This document shows, in pieces, positions 33,072 through 43,545 of a DNA stretch of 64,000 nt (position 1 is the first letter of the stretch; each line of letters begins with the position of its first letter). Source of the stretch: Hyphomicrobium sp. Lineage in GTDB: Bacteria; Pseudomonadota; Alphaproteobacteria; Rhizobiales; Hyphomicrobiaceae. Both the position numbers and the translations under genes were made by a program. The stretch lies in NCBI GenBank assembly GCA_017512425.1, contig JAFWGI010000014.1, forward strand, positions 62,001 to 126,000, in the 5' to 3' direction. The notes under the pieces were generated by a model. It was not told the origin of the DNA. It did no database searches and saw only the letters and a list, made by a program, of their open reading frames with translations.

Positions 33072-33748
33072 GCTGTGCGGCTCAATTCGGCAAACATGGC
33101 CTCGAGCGACTCAGGCAGCGCGCAATAGTCGTCGATGATGATGTGCGCGCCCGCGTCTTCGAGTTCATCGCGGAGATGATACCCCCAGGTCACGCCGATC
33201 GCGCCGACGTTCGCGGCCCGCGCCATTTCTACGTCGTATGTCGTATCGCCGACCATGATCGTATCGACGGCTGCGATGCCGGTTTCCAGCATCGCACGGT
33301 GGATCATCGACGGATGCGGTTTCGAGGGATGATCATCGGCCGTCTGGATCGTCGCGAAAATGCCCTCCCAACCTTCGTTCGCAATCAGCCTGTCGACGCC
33401 ACGGCGGGATTTGCCCGTCGCGATGCCGAGGATCAAATCCTCGCGCGCCGCCAATTCGGCAATGATCCGCTTGCAATCGGGGAACAACCCTTCGCTGTCC
33501 GAAGGGTCATGGTCGAGTTCGCGGAAGGCGTTCTTGTATTTCTCGGCGAGTTCGCGGCGCGTCTCGTATTCGGCTTCAGGCGCCAAAACCGAGAAGGCTT
33601 CCGGCAGCGATAGTCCCACCACCGACAGCGTTGCGGCGCGCGTCGGCGGAGTCATGTGCAGACTGCGAAAGGCATGATCCATCGACAGGACGATACCGGC
33701 CTGGCTGTCGACGATCGTGCCATCGCAATCGAAGATGACGAGCTTCAT
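33068..33748 (-). CDS. HAD family phosphatase (Gph-like)
   Basis: A 226-aa haloacid dehalogenase superfamily hydrolase. Motif I is VIFDCDGTIVDSQ with the nucleophile Asp near residue 7. Motif II is GIATGKSRRG, motif III the Lys in DHPSKPHPSM, and motif IV VGDTTYDVEMARAAN. Helical cap (subfamily IA). The substrate is likely a small phosphate ester such as phosphoglycolate, but specificity is not set by sequence. The start overlaps the rluC stop and the stop overlaps the ATP12 start, so translation is coupled on both sides. Confidence 0.92.
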   Translation of the reverse strand: MKLVIFDCDGTIVDSQAGIVLSMDHAFRSLHMTPPTRAATLSVVGLSLPEAFSVLAPEAEYETRRELAEKYKNAFRELDHDPSDSEGLFPDCKRIIAELAAREDLILGIATGKSRRGVDRLIANEGWEGIFATIQTADDHPSKPHPSMIHRAMLETGIAAVDTIMVGDTTYDVEMARAANVGAIGVTWGYHLRDELEDAGAHIIIDDYCALPESLEAMFAELSRTA

Positions 33749-34773
33749 TCGTCCGTGGCTCCGAACATTTCCGCATCGAAGCCAAGCGTCTCCCATGACC
33801 GGCGCATATGATCCGGCAGCGGCGCCGTCACGTCGATTTTGCCGCCCGTTTTCGGATGCGGAATGATCAACCGGCGGGCATGCAGGTGCAGCTTCTTGTC
33901 GATGTTTTCGGCGGGCATGTTGATGTCGCCCTCGTATTTGTTGTCGCCGACGATCGGGTGTCCGATCATGTGCATGTGTGCGCGTAGCTGATGCTGGCGG
34001 CCCGTCACCGGTTTCAGCGACACCCACGCGGCTTTGCGCGCAACCTGGTCGATCACCGAATAATGCGTCGTCGCGTGCATAGCCTCGGCCTGCTCACCGG
34101 GACGCGCCTTGCGCACGCGGTCGCCGTCAGGGCCCGACGCTTTGACAAGCGCAGCCTCGATTTTACCCTGCGGCGGTTTGGGGACGCCTTTGACGAGCGC
34201 CCAATAGGTTTTTGCCGCCGATCGCGTCTGGAATGTCTTGCCGAGGCGCGCTGCAGCCTCACGCGTTTTCGCGACTAGCAGGATGCCGGTCGTATCGCGG
34301 TCGATGCGATGCACGAGCCGCGGGCGCTCACCGCCGAAACGGTCGGCCATTCCTTCGAGCATTCCGTCGATGTGCTTTTTGGTTCCCGTACCGCCCTGCA
34401 CCGCAAGTCCGAACGGCTTGTTCAGCACCAGAACGTGATCATCTTCGAAGATGATCATCTTTTCGATGGCGTCGCGGTCACCCTTTGAGACGCCCATAGG
34501 CGCTTTGAGGCCTGGGACAGGCTTTTTCGGCTGCCGCACGATCGCCGGCACGCGCACTTCCATCCCGGTCGTCAAGCGGTCGTTGGCCTGCGCCCGCTTG
34601 CTGTCGACGCGCACCTGACCGGAGCGCAGCAACTTCTGCAGATACGTGTAACCGACTTCCGGAAAATGCACGCGGAACCAGCGGTCGAGCCGCATGTCGG
34701 CCTCGCTCGACTGGACGCGCAGTGTCTCGACTTTGGAACCGGCAGAGGCCGCCGGCTTGGCGGGCTCTGTCAT
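33745..34773 (-). CDS. rluC: Ribosomal large-subunit pseudouridine synthase, RluA/RluC family
   Basis: A 342-aa pseudouridine synthase. The N-terminal S4 RNA-binding domain is seen at RLDRWFRVHFPEVGYTYLQK. The catalytic domain has HRIDRDTTGILLVAKT with the catalytic Asp, TYWALVKG, GRQHQLRAHMHMIGHPIVGD. RluC converts 23S rRNA positions 955, 2504 and 2580 in E. coli. The start overlaps the crcB stop (ATGA). Confidence 0.92.
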   Translation of the reverse strand: MTEPAKPAASAGSKVETLRVQSSEADMRLDRWFRVHFPEVGYTYLQKLLRSGQVRVDSKRAQANDRLTTGMEVRVPAIVRQPKKPVPGLKAPMGVSKGDRDAIEKMIIFEDDHVLVLNKPFGLAVQGGTGTKKHIDGMLEGMADRFGGERPRLVHRIDRDTTGILLVAKTREAAARLGKTFQTRSAAKTYWALVKGVPKPPQGKIEAALVKASGPDGDRVRKARPGEQAEAMHATTHYSVIDQVARKAAWVSLKPVTGRQHQLRAHMHMIGHPIVGDNKYEGDINMPAENIDKKLHLHARRLIIPHPKTGGKIDVTAPLPDHMRRSWETLGFDAEMFGATDE

Positions 34774-35150
34774 GCGAGCACCGTCCGCGCCATCCACAGG
34801 CCCAGAAACACGGCGACGATCGATAGAACGACTGACGCAACCGCATAGGCGACAGCAGCACCTGCTTCTCCGCCTTCGGCCAACCGGGCGAAATCGATCG
34901 AGAACGCCGAGAACGTCGTGAAGCCACCCAGAATGCCTGTCGTCAGGAAGACGCGCAGTTCAGGCCCGAGGTGAGAACGCTCGGCGAACATTCCAGCCAG
35001 AAGCCCCATGGCCAGGCAACCGACCACGTTGACCGTCAGAGTGGCCCACGGAAACGCATGCAGACCGCGCACGGCGAACGCCTCGTTGACGAGATAGCGC
35101 AAGCCAGCGCCGATGGCACCGCCAGCGGAGGCTAAAAGGAAGAGCTGCAT
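34770..35150 (-). CDS. crcB: Fluoride ion exporter CrcB/Fluc
   Basis: A 126-aa four-helix dual-topology fluoride channel. The motifs are GGAIGAGLRYLVNE, FPWATLTVNVVGCLAMGLLAG (with conserved Asn), and the GxxTxFSTF-type segment GILGGFTTFSAFSIDF. I searched the leader for the fluoride riboswitch consensus and did not see it. It is the first gene of the crcB-rluC-HAD-ATP12 unit. Confidence 0.93.
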   Translation of the reverse strand: MQLFLLASAGGAIGAGLRYLVNEAFAVRGLHAFPWATLTVNVVGCLAMGLLAGMFAERSHLGPELRVFLTTGILGGFTTFSAFSIDFARLAEGGEAGAAVAYAVASVVLSIVAVFLGLWMARTVLA

Positions 35151-35665
35151 TGGGAACCCTGAGGTAATTCCCTGCTGCTATAGCGCCCCCGTTCGCCGGA
35201 AGGAAGCCTTGGCGCGACGATTAGCGGCTATCGAAACAGCGGCAAAACGTGGCTTGATCGGCGCGTTCTCGGCATCGAACGGCATGGTTAACCGCCGGCG
35301 CCTCTCGGCTGCTTGGCGGATGCGCCGCGCGGGAAGAACATTGCTCGGATAGTTCGCATTTGGCCCATCGTATTCACCAAGGCTTGCGAATGCAGACGCC
35401 ATAATGAACCGGCTGATGATATGCACGCGGACAATTCACATCACAACCGCTGAAACCAATTGGCGCGCATGACGTTCCTGCAACGCGCGGCGCACAAAAA
35501 AAGTGCACGCAGTTGTGTCTTGGCATCGGCGACTGCGAGATTAGTAATGGCTACCGAACATGTCTTTCTTCGCAGCCGAGACTTCGTCGCAACGCGCTGC
35601 CGTGCAATTGTTCCGTCGTGCTCCGCATGCTATGTCGCACACTGAATAATCCGTCGAGAATTTCT
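35151..35665. other. Intergenic region, no gene seen
   Basis: A 515-bp divergent spacer. Short open frames are present on both strands, but none has a convincing start site or protein-like pattern. No strong hairpin was found. Confidence 0.4.
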
Positions 35666-36475
35666 ATGTTGCGCGTACTTGGGAAATCATCGTTGGCGAT
35701 CGGCTGGAGGCAATGCGCCCTCTACGTTGTTGCCATGAGTACGATCAGCGTCGCTGCGATGTGCGCCGGCTACGTCGTGTCCGAGAGCATTTGGAAGGCC
35801 GCTGTCGACAACGCCTCCGATCAGCCGCGGGCGCTGTCGCGGGTCGAGAAATATTTCGCAGCCAAAGCCAACGCTGAGATGCGCGCCGAACCGGGCCCAT
35901 ATCGTCCGGTCGTTGCGCTCGTCCGCCCCGACATCCATCCAGCGGCTCTTGCGGCTGCTCTGGACCGCACCGAGTTGGCAAGCGCGCTTGAATATCCGGA
36001 GCACCATCCCGTCGAGACGGTCGACGCCGCGCCGGTTAACGCAGAACCCGTCGCTCAGATATACGATATCGCGTCGTGGCGCTTGCCCGCGGTTCAAGTT
36101 GCCGGCATCACATGCACGCAATCCGAATGCCACGATAGCGCCCAGCCGTCCGTTGTCACGGATGAGCGCGAACCTGTCGAAGTCGCGGCTGCCGAGATCA
36201 ATGCAACCGAGATCAATGCAACCGACATCGTTTTCGCAACGAGCAGCGCCGATGGCGAGACCTTCGCAACCGAGCCTTTGGTGAAGCCGCTGACCAAGTA
36301 CCGTGTCGGCAAGGGCCGCGCCAATGCGCGCCAGAAACCATCGCGCAAAGTCTTGACGCAATACGCCGATGAACCGGGTATCGTGAAATTCTTCGTCGGG
36401 CCGGGGGCGACCAGCTTGCGCGTTGCAGAAACTCCTGGCGACATCATTCGCCGGACGCTGCGCGGCACGATCTGA
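35666..36475 (+). CDS. Hypothetical bitopic protein
   Basis: A 269-aa protein with one N-terminal hydrophobic segment (CALYVVAMSTISVAAMCAGYVVS, about 18-40) and a long low-complexity acidic region. This includes a 15-bp tandem duplication giving EINATEINATDI (near residue 180) and two Cys close together (ITCTQSEC). The C terminus is basic (KYRVGKGRANARQKPSRK) and then SLRVAETPGDIIRRTLRG. No family is recognised. It precedes the L,D-transpeptidase by 50 nt on the same strand and may be co-transcribed. Confidence 0.65.
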   Translation: MLRVLGKSSLAIGWRQCALYVVAMSTISVAAMCAGYVVSESIWKAAVDNASDQPRALSRVEKYFAAKANAEMRAEPGPYRPVVALVRPDIHPAALAAALDRTELASALEYPEHHPVETVDAAPVNAEPVAQIYDIASWRLPAVQVAGITCTQSECHDSAQPSVVTDEREPVEVAAAEINATEINATDIVFATSSADGETFATEPLVKPLTKYRVGKGRANARQKPSRKVLTQYADEPGIVKFFVGPGATSLRVAETPGDIIRRTLRGTI

Positions 36476-36525
36476 TTACCATCTGACTGGCCTCCGTATC
36501 GAACGCCGTTGCTAGTTGAGTGCAC

Positions 36526-38412
36526 ATGATCAAGTCGTCCGCGTCCCGCCCAATCATCGCAAGTTTGTTTGCGGGCCTTGTCGTTCTCGGCGCATCGATT
36601 GCCGGCACGCGTACAGCTGCCGCCGATACCGGCCAGTCTGGAAACGGCCAGTCTAGCATATTCGCGACCACGCCAACCGTCGGAGACGCGCTCCGTCAAT
36701 CCTTCGCCAGCCCGGATACCGGGTTCATCAATCCGCGCCATCGCGATGTGCTGACCGCGTTCTACATGTCCCGCGATTTCCAACCCGTCTGGGTCGACCA
36801 GCACGGCCCGACACGCGCCGCCCAACAAATCCTCGACGTCCTCGAAGACGCCGCAAGCTGGGGTCTGACGGCGAGTGACTTCGTCCTCAGCGCCAATCGC
36901 GCGCCGAAGATGCTCGGCACCTGGACAGCTGACCAGGCCGCCGCCGCAGATGTCGAAATTTCGCAGCTCGTCATCGAATATGCGCTCCAGGCGCGCGGCA
37001 GCCGTATCCCTGAACCGGATACGATGTTGTCGACCTATCTCGACCGCCGCCCGCGCCTGCCGGACCGCGCCGAGGTTCTCGCGAGCGTTGCAATCGCGCC
37101 GGCACCCGATGCGCTGTTGCTGTCATATCAGCCCCAGCACGAGCAGTTCCGGAAGCTGCGCGAAGCCTATGCCGCGTTATCGGCTGAAGGCGCGAACGTT
37201 CATCAGGAACCTTTGCCACGCGACGGGCCGTTGATCATGCCGGGTGATGCGCATCCCGATGTGCGCGCACTGCGCGCCAGGCTCAAAGTGCCCGCCGCCG
37301 ATGAGACCCGGCCTTTCTTATTCGATGCACCGCTCGTGGCCGCCGTCCGCCAATTCCAGTCTGACGCGGGCTTGACCGCCGACGGCTATGTCGGATCGAA
37401 AACACGTCGCGCACTTAATGTCGTCAACAGTGCCAAGACCGACGTTATTCGGGCCAACATGGAGCAATGGCGCTGGATGCCGGACGATCTCGGCAGCAAC
37501 CACCTGTTCGTCAATATTCCGGCCTTCAACATTCAATACGTCCACAACGGGCAGACCATCGAGACCGAGCGCGTCATCGTCGGCAAGGAGACCACGCAAA
37601 CGCCGGTGTTCTCGAAGAACCTGTCGACCGTGGTGCTGCGGCCAGAGTGGTTCCTCCCGGACTCGATCAAGCTCGAAAAACTTTTGTCGTCGCAACGGCG
37701 CGGCAGCAATATCGAGGCCCAAGGCTATGTGATCCGCAAGGGCAGCCGGGTCGTGCCGAGCTGGAAGATCAATTGGGCGAAGGCCAACATCAGCCACTAC
37801 GAAATCTTCCAGCCATCGGGCGACGGCAACGCCCTCGGTGACGTCAAGTTCCTTTTCCCGAACAAGCATTCCGTCTATCTGCACGATACGCCGTCGAAGT
37901 CGCTGTTCTCATCGAACGAACGCCTCTTCAGCCACGGCTGCATCCGGTTGAACAACCCGCTGGCACTGGCCCAGACGCTTCTTGACGAAGACAAGGGACC
38001 GGGCGCATTTGACGTCAAACGGCTCGTGCGCCGCGGCCCGGGCAGCAACACGATCCAGATCGACAAGCCGCTGCCGATCCACGTCGGATATTTTACTGCG
38101 TGGGCCGAAGGCAACGGCGTCGTGCGCATCTATCGCGACTATTACAGCCACGAACAACGGATCAAGCTGGCGCTCGACGGCAAGTGGAAAGACATCGACA
38201 GAGGCAAAGATCATCTGGCGGCGGTCGATACCGTGCAGTTGAAAGCCGTGCGCGTCGTCCAAAAACGTACGGCGTCGGTTGTGCCGGGCGGCCTTGCTCC
38301 GCCATTCGGTGCAACGAAGAGCAAATCGTTCTTCGGTTCGAGCAGCGGCGGCTGGAAACGTGACCGCAACTCCGTCGGCGACATCATGCGCAACGCACTC
38401 GGCGGACCGTAA
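36526..38412 (+). CDS. L,D-transpeptidase (YcbB/LdtD type)
   Basis: A 628-aa exported peptidoglycan cross-linking enzyme. The signal peptide ends near TRTAAADT. The scaffold region has YMSRDFQPVWVDQHGPT and a peptidoglycan-binding domain near residue 240-295 (DVRALRARLKV onward, FQSDAGLTADGYVG). The YkuD catalytic domain has the active-site Cys472 in the motif HDTPSKSLFSSNERLFSHGC with C-terminal IRL. It makes 3-3 cross-links between meso-diaminopimelate residues in studied homologues, which are abundant in Hyphomicrobiales with polar growth. A Gly/Ser/Lys-rich tail follows. Confidence 0.93.
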   Translation: MIKSSASRPIIASLFAGLVVLGASIAGTRTAAADTGQSGNGQSSIFATTPTVGDALRQSFASPDTGFINPRHRDVLTAFYMSRDFQPVWVDQHGPTRAAQQILDVLEDAASWGLTASDFVLSANRAPKMLGTWTADQAAAADVEISQLVIEYALQARGSRIPEPDTMLSTYLDRRPRLPDRAEVLASVAIAPAPDALLLSYQPQHEQFRKLREAYAALSAEGANVHQEPLPRDGPLIMPGDAHPDVRALRARLKVPAADETRPFLFDAPLVAAVRQFQSDAGLTADGYVGSKTRRALNVVNSAKTDVIRANMEQWRWMPDDLGSNHLFVNIPAFNIQYVHNGQTIETERVIVGKETTQTPVFSKNLSTVVLRPEWFLPDSIKLEKLLSSQRRGSNIEAQGYVIRKGSRVVPSWKINWAKANISHYEIFQPSGDGNALGDVKFLFPNKHSVYLHDTPSKSLFSSNERLFSHGCIRLNNPLALAQTLLDEDKGPGAFDVKRLVRRGPGSNTIQIDKPLPIHVGYFTAWAEGNGVVRIYRDYYSHEQRIKLALDGKWKDIDRGKDHLAAVDTVQLKAVRVVQKRTASVVPGGLAPPFGATKSKSFFGSSSGGWKRDRNSVGDIMRNALGGP

Positions 38413-38438
38413 CCGCTCAGCCGACGTTTAGCTGCCCC

Positions 38439-39236
38439 TCAGCCAAAGGTCACCTGCATGCCATCGAACGCCGGCTCGACACTCGGCGGCAATTCCGCCT
38501 TGAGCGTCGCATAGTCCAGTTCGCTGGTCATGTGCGTCAAAATCGTGCGCTTCGGCTTAAATTTCTCGACCCAAGAGAGCGCTTGCTTGACGCTGAAATG
38601 GCTCTCGTGCGGCGTATACCGCAGCGAGTCGACGATCCATAGATCAAGCCCTCGAAGCAGCGGCAGTGATGCATCCGGAATGGCGTTGATGTCGGGCGAA
38701 TACGCGCAATTCGCAACGCGATAGCCGAGAGACGTAATATCGCCGTGCGTCTGCGGGATCGGCGTCGCACGGATTGTCCCGCCCGCACCTGTAATCTCAA
38801 TTGGCGTCACGCCGTCAATCAGGTGACCATTGAGGATCGGCTGATAATTGGAATGATCGGGCGTCTTGAAGCAGTACGCAAAGCGTTCCATCAGGCTTTT
38901 GCCCGTCATCGCATCGAAATAAACGTCGACGCGGCGCTTCATTGTAAAAGCGACCATGCGCAAATCATCGATGCCGTGGGTATGGTCGGCGTGATCGTGC
39001 GTATAAAGCACGCCATCGAGCGCCATGATCCGCGACCGCAGGATCTGCTCGCGGAAATCCGGCGAAGTGTCGACCAGCACAGCCGTCTGCCCGCCCGATC
39101 CGATGCGTTCGAACAACGCCGAGCACCTCAGGCGGCGGTTCTTGGGATTTTCGGGATCGCATGCCCCCCAATTCATGCCGATGCGCGGCACGCCACCCGA
39201 TGAGCCACAGCCCAGGATCGTGATGCGATAGCTCAT
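38439..39236 (-). CDS. MBL-fold metallohydrolase (PhnP-like)
   Basis: A 265-aa metallo-beta-lactamase fold hydrolase. The N terminus is ITILGCGSSGGVPRIG, with a Cys-containing segment WGACDPENPKNRRLRCS typical of PhnP-like phosphodiesterases. The metal-binding HxHxDH motif is seen in YTHDHADHTHGIDDLR, with further ligands in PQTHGD and LTHMTSE. The exact substrate is not set. Start overlaps the tatD stop (ATGA), the last gene of the dacF-to-MBL operon. Confidence 0.92.
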   Translation of the reverse strand: MSYRITILGCGSSGGVPRIGMNWGACDPENPKNRRLRCSALFERIGSGGQTAVLVDTSPDFREQILRSRIMALDGVLYTHDHADHTHGIDDLRMVAFTMKRRVDVYFDAMTGKSLMERFAYCFKTPDHSNYQPILNGHLIDGVTPIEITGAGGTIRATPIPQTHGDITSLGYRVANCAYSPDINAIPDASLPLLRGLDLWIVDSLRYTPHESHFSVKQALSWVEKFKPKRTILTHMTSELDYATLKAELPPSVEPAFDGMQVTFG

Positions 39237-40036
39237 ATGCCGGTCTCCGACGACACAGGCGGCCGCTTGGCCTTCGTGTAGTACCGGAAGAAGTTTTCCG
39301 TCGTCGCAGCGCCAAGGTCTGCTAGTGAAATGCCTTTGACGTCGGCGAGCGTCGCCGCCGTATGCACGACGTACGCCGGCTCGTTCAGTTTGCCGCGGTA
39401 CGGATCAGGCGCCAAAAACGGCGCGTCGGTTTCGATCAGCAGCCGGTCGAGCGGCACCTCGCGTGCGATATCGCGCAGCGCTTCCGATTTCTTGAACGTT
39501 ATGACGCCGGAAAACGAGACCATCAAACCCATATCGACGGCGCGCATGGCCAGATCGCGTCCCCCCGTGAAGCAATGCAACACGGCCGGAAACGCGCCCT
39601 TGGCGTGCTCGTCTTTCAGAATTGCAAGCGTATCGACGTCGGCTTCGCGCGTATGGATTTCGAGCGGCAGACCGGTTTCGCGCGCGGCGGCGATGTGATT
39701 GCGGAACCCTTCGGCCTGCGCCGCCGGTGTCGAGTGCTTATAGAAATAATCGAGGCCTGCTTCACCGATGGCGACGATCTTCGGGTGCCGCGATAGACGC
39801 ACGATCTCCGCGACTGGGATATCGAGTTCTTCGTCCGCCTGATGCGGGTGCGTGCCGACAGAACCGTAGACGCTGTCATAACGCTCGATCACCGCCTGCA
39901 CGTCGGCAAAGCGGCGGATGCGCGTCGAGATATTGACCATCACGCCAACGCCTGCCGCGTTGGCGCGCGCGACAACACCATCGAGATCGTTTTTGAATTC
40001 GTGGCGGTCGATATGGCAGTGATGATCGACGAACAT
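39233..40036 (-). CDS. tatD: TatD family metal-dependent deoxyribonuclease
   Basis: A 267-aa TIM-barrel hydrolase. Metal-binding motifs are FVDHHCHID at the N terminus, IGEAGLDYF, IHTRE, HCFTGG and ETDAPFLAP. TatD enzymes act as 3'-5' DNA exonucleases or D-tyrosyl-tRNA-like hydrolases in different reports. The start codon shares one base with the metG stop (TGATG). The usual alphaproteobacterial setting is metG-tatD-MBL, as here. Confidence 0.93.
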   Translation of the reverse strand: MFVDHHCHIDRHEFKNDLDGVVARANAAGVGVMVNISTRIRRFADVQAVIERYDSVYGSVGTHPHQADEELDIPVAEIVRLSRHPKIVAIGEAGLDYFYKHSTPAAQAEGFRNHIAAARETGLPLEIHTREADVDTLAILKDEHAKGAFPAVLHCFTGGRDLAMRAVDMGLMVSFSGVITFKKSEALRDIAREVPLDRLLIETDAPFLAPDPYRGKLNEPAYVVHTAATLADVKGISLADLGAATTENFFRYYTKAKRPPVSSETGI

Positions 40037-41697
40037 CACGACGGATCGCCCTGTTTCGGCTTAGCCTGCTTCGCAGCCTTGGCTTTCGATTTAGCGTCGA
40101 GCTTGGCTTGCATATCGGCCTTCTGCTGCGCCTGGGCCTCCGCTTCGCCCGGATCGACGTAGCGCGGGAAGACGCCTTGCGGTTCTGGGATTGCCGTTCC
40201 GCCAACGAGGCGTCCGCGCTCACCGAGGAACGCAAATGTCCGTGCGTCCGCCGGCACCGCCATCAGATCGAGCAGCTTGTTGCACGCTTCCGGCATCGCC
40301 GGCTGCGCAAGAATTGCAAACTGCCGCACGACCTCCGCCGTCACGTAGAGCGTCGTCGCCATGCGCTCGGGATCGGTTTTCTTTTTCGCCCACGGTTCTT
40401 CCGCCGCGAAATACTGGTTGGCATCCGAGACGACGCTCCACACCGCATCGAGATATTTGGTCAACGCCTGCCGGTCCATCTCGGCGCGCACCGTTTTGTA
40501 AAGGCCGTCGGTGCGCGCAAGGATCGCCTGATCTTCAGCCGTAAACGCGCCGGGCACCGGAATCTTGCCGTCGCAATTCTTGTAGATCATTGACAGTGAG
40601 CGCTGCGCAAGATTGCCGAGGTTATTTGCGAGGTCGGCGTTGATGCGGTTTGCGATCGCCTCCGGCGAATAGTTGCCGTCCTGCCCGAACATGACTTCGC
40701 GCAGGAAGAAAAAGCGCAGTTGCTCGCGCCCATAAGCTTTGACGAGATCGAACGGATCGACGACGTTGCCGACCGACTTCGACATCTTCTCGCCCTTGTT
40801 GAGCACGAACCCGTGCCCGAACACGCGCTTCGGCAACGGCAACCCAGCGCTCATCAAGAACGCCGGCCAGTAGACCGCGTGAAAGCGCACGATATCCTTG
40901 CCGATGACGTGGACGTCCGCCGGCCAGAAATCGGCGCGGGATTTGTCGCCCTCGTTCAGCAATCCGGTCGCGGTCACGTAATTCGTCAGCGCGTCGATCC
41001 AGACGTACATGACGTGCCCGGGCGCACCCGGAACGGGAATACCCCAGTCGAGCGTCGTGCGGGAAATCGACAGGTCTTCAAGACCCATCTTGACGAACGA
41101 AACGACTTCGTTGCGCCGCTCCGGCGGCAGCAGGAAATCCGGATTGGCATCGTAATGGGCGAGGAGCTTGTCCTGGTAAGCCGAGAGCCGGAAGAAGAAC
41201 GTCTCTTCCTCTTTCCACGCGACCTCTGTGCCGTTCTGCGTCTCGACGCGGACGCCATCGCGGACTTCGGTTTCGCTTTCGTTGAAATACGCTTCCTGGC
41301 GCACCGAATACCAGCCGCCGTAATTCTTCTTGAAAATATCGCCCGCCGCCTCCATGCGCCGCCACAGTTCGGCACACGCTTCATAGTGGCGCGGCTCGGT
41401 CGTGCGTATGAAGTCGTCATGCGATAGCCCGAGCACCTCGACCATCTCGATAAAGCGGGCCGCATTGCGATCGGCAAGCGCGCGCGGGGTCAGACCTTCC
41501 TTATCGGCGGTCTGCTTCATCTTCAGGCCGTGCTCGTCGGTGCCTGTCAGAAACAGCACGTCCTTGCCATCGAGGCGTTCGAAGCGCGCGATGGCGTCGG
41601 TCGCAATGGCTTCATAGGCGTGACCGATGTGCGGCACGCCGTTGGGATAGGAGATCGCCGTCGTGATGTAGAATTTGGGCTTCGAGGGCTGGGCCAC
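40036..41697 (-). CDS. metG: Methionyl-tRNA synthetase
   Basis: A 553-aa class I synthetase. The HIGH motif appears as [12 protein letters not shown] (residues 19-30) and KMSKS as [12 protein letters not shown]. The anticodon-binding helical domain follows, and the tail (about 530-553) is Lys/Ala rich. It lacks the C-terminal tRNA-binding dimerisation domain of E. coli MetG, as is normal for this group. The start is GTG with AAGGAAG about 10 nt upstream. Confidence 0.96.
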   Translation of the reverse strand: MAQPSKPKFYITTAISYPNGVPHIGHAYEAIATDAIARFERLDGKDVLFLTGTDEHGLKMKQTADKEGLTPRALADRNAARFIEMVEVLGLSHDDFIRTTEPRHYEACAELWRRMEAAGDIFKKNYGGWYSVRQEAYFNESETEVRDGVRVETQNGTEVAWKEEETFFFRLSAYQDKLLAHYDANPDFLLPPERRNEVVSFVKMGLEDLSISRTTLDWGIPVPGAPGHVMYVWIDALTNYVTATGLLNEGDKSRADFWPADVHVIGKDIVRFHAVYWPAFLMSAGLPLPKRVFGHGFVLNKGEKMSKSVGNVVDPFDLVKAYGREQLRFFFLREVMFGQDGNYSPEAIANRINADLANNLGNLAQRSLSMIYKNCDGKIPVPGAFTAEDQAILARTDGLYKTVRAEMDRQALTKYLDAVWSVVSDANQYFAAEEPWAKKKTDPERMATTLYVTAEVVRQFAILAQPAMPEACNKLLDLMAVPADARTFAFLGERGRLVGGTAIPEPQGVFPRYVDPGEAEAQAQQKADMQAKLDAKSKAKAAKQAKPKQGDPS

Positions 41698-41744
41698 GTC
41701 GGGAAACTTCCTTGGTGAAAACGAGACGCCAACGCCGGCAAAGC

Positions 41745-42866
41745 TCAGCTCCGGCTGGCGGTCTCGAGTTTGGCGAGGCTCGCGAGGATCAGAGACTTGC
41801 GATCGAGATTGAGCGCCAGCGCGTCCGATTTATCGCGGGCCAGTGTTTCCCATAGGCCAGCGAATGTGGCAAGCCGAGGCGCCCCGATCAATCGCCGCGC
41901 CCGGCCGATATCGGCTTCGCTCCCCTGCCCTGTCGCCTGCGCTTTAACCAGGCGCTGCAGCGTGCCGAGAAACAGGTCATAGAACAGGGCGAACTTCTGT
42001 TCGGCGGCGGCCGGTGCCAGCTCATCCGAGAGCGTATGCGCGGCTTTGAGATCGCCTGCCGGGAGGCTCGCAATTAGCTTATCGATTTTGCTTTGCAGGC
42101 CAAGTCCGCCGCCTTCCTGCAGCGCCAGCAGCCGACGCACGCTACCGCCGCTCAAAGTTGCAAGGGCCGCAAAATCGGCGTCCGGGATCGGCGGTTTTTC
42201 AGCGGCCAGCAGCTCTGCGGCGACAGCGCGTTTCAGGTCACTGTCACTCAGTGGGCTCAGCGGCAGCGTTCGGCATCGCGATCGGATGGTCGGCAGCAGA
42301 CGGCCAGGCGCGCTCGCGATCAAAAAAAAGACCGTCCGCGGCGGCGGCTCCTCGAGCGACTTGAGAAGTGCGTTCGCAGCATTGATGTTCATTTCGTCAG
42401 CGCTGTCGACGATGACGACGCGGCGTCCGTCCTGCTCGGCGCTCAGCGCGAGAAAACTTTTCAAGCGGCGGACGTCGTCGACGGTGATGGTCGACGCCAG
42501 CCGTTTGGCTTTCTGATCGTAGGCGCGGCGAATGACGACGAGGCCCGGATGCGACAGCGCCGTCACTTGCCTGTAGGCGGCGGACTGCACATCGACAGCG
42601 AGACCCGCGCCGAACATGCCACGCTCATCTGGCCGGGCCAAAGCGGCGCGGGCCGCGCGGTACGCAAATGTCGCTTTGCCGATGCCTTCGGGGCCAGTGA
42701 TCAGCCAGGCGTGATGGTACTTATCGGATTGCAACGCTTCAGCGAGCGCTGCTTCGGCTGCTGCGTGGCCAAATACTTCAGCCGTCATGCGCGGATGCAG
42801 AAACCCATCGAGCCGGTCGGCCTCCGGCAGTTCGTCGGGTTGTGCGAGAATTTGCGCGCGGGCCAT
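41745..42866 (-). CDS. holB: DNA polymerase III delta' subunit
   Basis: A 373-aa clamp-loader subunit. The degraded Walker A is seen in [21 protein letters not shown]. The SRC-like sensor is in [16 protein letters not shown], and [19 protein letters not shown] carries the arginine finger region. ATPase activity is expected to be absent or weak as in E. coli HolB. It lies between tmk (18 nt) and metG, the conserved order. Confidence 0.93.
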   Translation of the reverse strand: MARAQILAQPDELPEADRLDGFLHPRMTAEVFGHAAAEAALAEALQSDKYHHAWLITGPEGIGKATFAYRAARAALARPDERGMFGAGLAVDVQSAAYRQVTALSHPGLVVIRRAYDQKAKRLASTITVDDVRRLKSFLALSAEQDGRRVVIVDSADEMNINAANALLKSLEEPPPRTVFFLIASAPGRLLPTIRSRCRTLPLSPLSDSDLKRAVAAELLAAEKPPIPDADFAALATLSGGSVRRLLALQEGGGLGLQSKIDKLIASLPAGDLKAAHTLSDELAPAAAEQKFALFYDLFLGTLQRLVKAQATGQGSEADIGRARRLIGAPRLATFAGLWETLARDKSDALALNLDRKSLILASLAKLETASRS

Positions 42867-42884
42867 AGCCGTCAGCTCCGCTCG

Positions 42885-43517
42885 CTACGCGACGACATTT
42901 GCGAGCAAACGCTCGTGGACCGCTTGCCAGACAGCCGTCGCGACGCTTTCGACCGGCAGATTGCCATCGATCAAAACGCACCGCTCAGGTTCGGCATCAG
43001 CAATTTCTAGGAACCCATCCCGCAGGAATTTATGCGTATCTACTCTAGCTGCATCGTAACGCGATAGCGTTCCACGAGTATGCGCGCGCTCCATGCTGGT
43101 TTCGGCAGGCAAATCGATAATCAAGGTCAGGGTTGGAAGATCGTGGCCTACAATGAATTTCTCAAGGCTCGCGAGCAGCTCCGGCTCTATACCGTAGAGC
43201 TTGCCCTGATAGACCCGCGTTGAATCGATGAAACGGTCGGAAATGACCCAGGTGCCATCGTCGAGCGCAGGCCGGATAACGGCCGTCATGTGCTCAGCGC
43301 GGGCGGCTGCGAACAACAGCAATTCGGTGAGCGGATCTTGCGGACGATCCTTGAGGATCAGCGCGCGGATGTCCTCGCCGAGCACAGTACCGCCCGGCTC
43401 GCGCGTCACGATCACCGATATACCCGCCGCCTCCAGCCGTTCAGCAAGCTTCCGCGCTTGCGTCGACTTGCCTGTTCCTTCGCCGCCTTCAAAAGTAATG
43501 AAACGTCCGCGTTGCAT
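42885..43517 (-). CDS. tmk: Thymidylate kinase
   Basis: A 210-aa kinase that makes dTDP from dTMP. P-loop FEGGEGTGKSTQARKLAE (residues 8-25), the DRX motif in VISDRFIDST, and the lid region RDGFLEIADAEP. The start MQRGRF is chosen over an upstream alternative because it matches the family N terminus. It lies 28 nt after dacF. Confidence 0.95.
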   Translation of the reverse strand: MQRGRFITFEGGEGTGKSTQARKLAERLEAAGISVIVTREPGGTVLGEDIRALILKDRPQDPLTELLLFAAARAEHMTAVIRPALDDGTWVISDRFIDSTRVYQGKLYGIEPELLASLEKFIVGHDLPTLTLIIDLPAETSMERAHTRGTLSRYDAARVDTHKFLRDGFLEIADAEPERCVLIDGNLPVESVATAVWQAVHERLLANVVA

Positions 43518-43545
43518 AGGCCTCACCTGTAATGACGCGGTGAGT

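Noticed and set aside
35151-35300. Possible fluoride riboswitch upstream of crcB
   Set aside because: I could not find the conserved GGNGATGG-type core or the pseudoknot partner in the leader.
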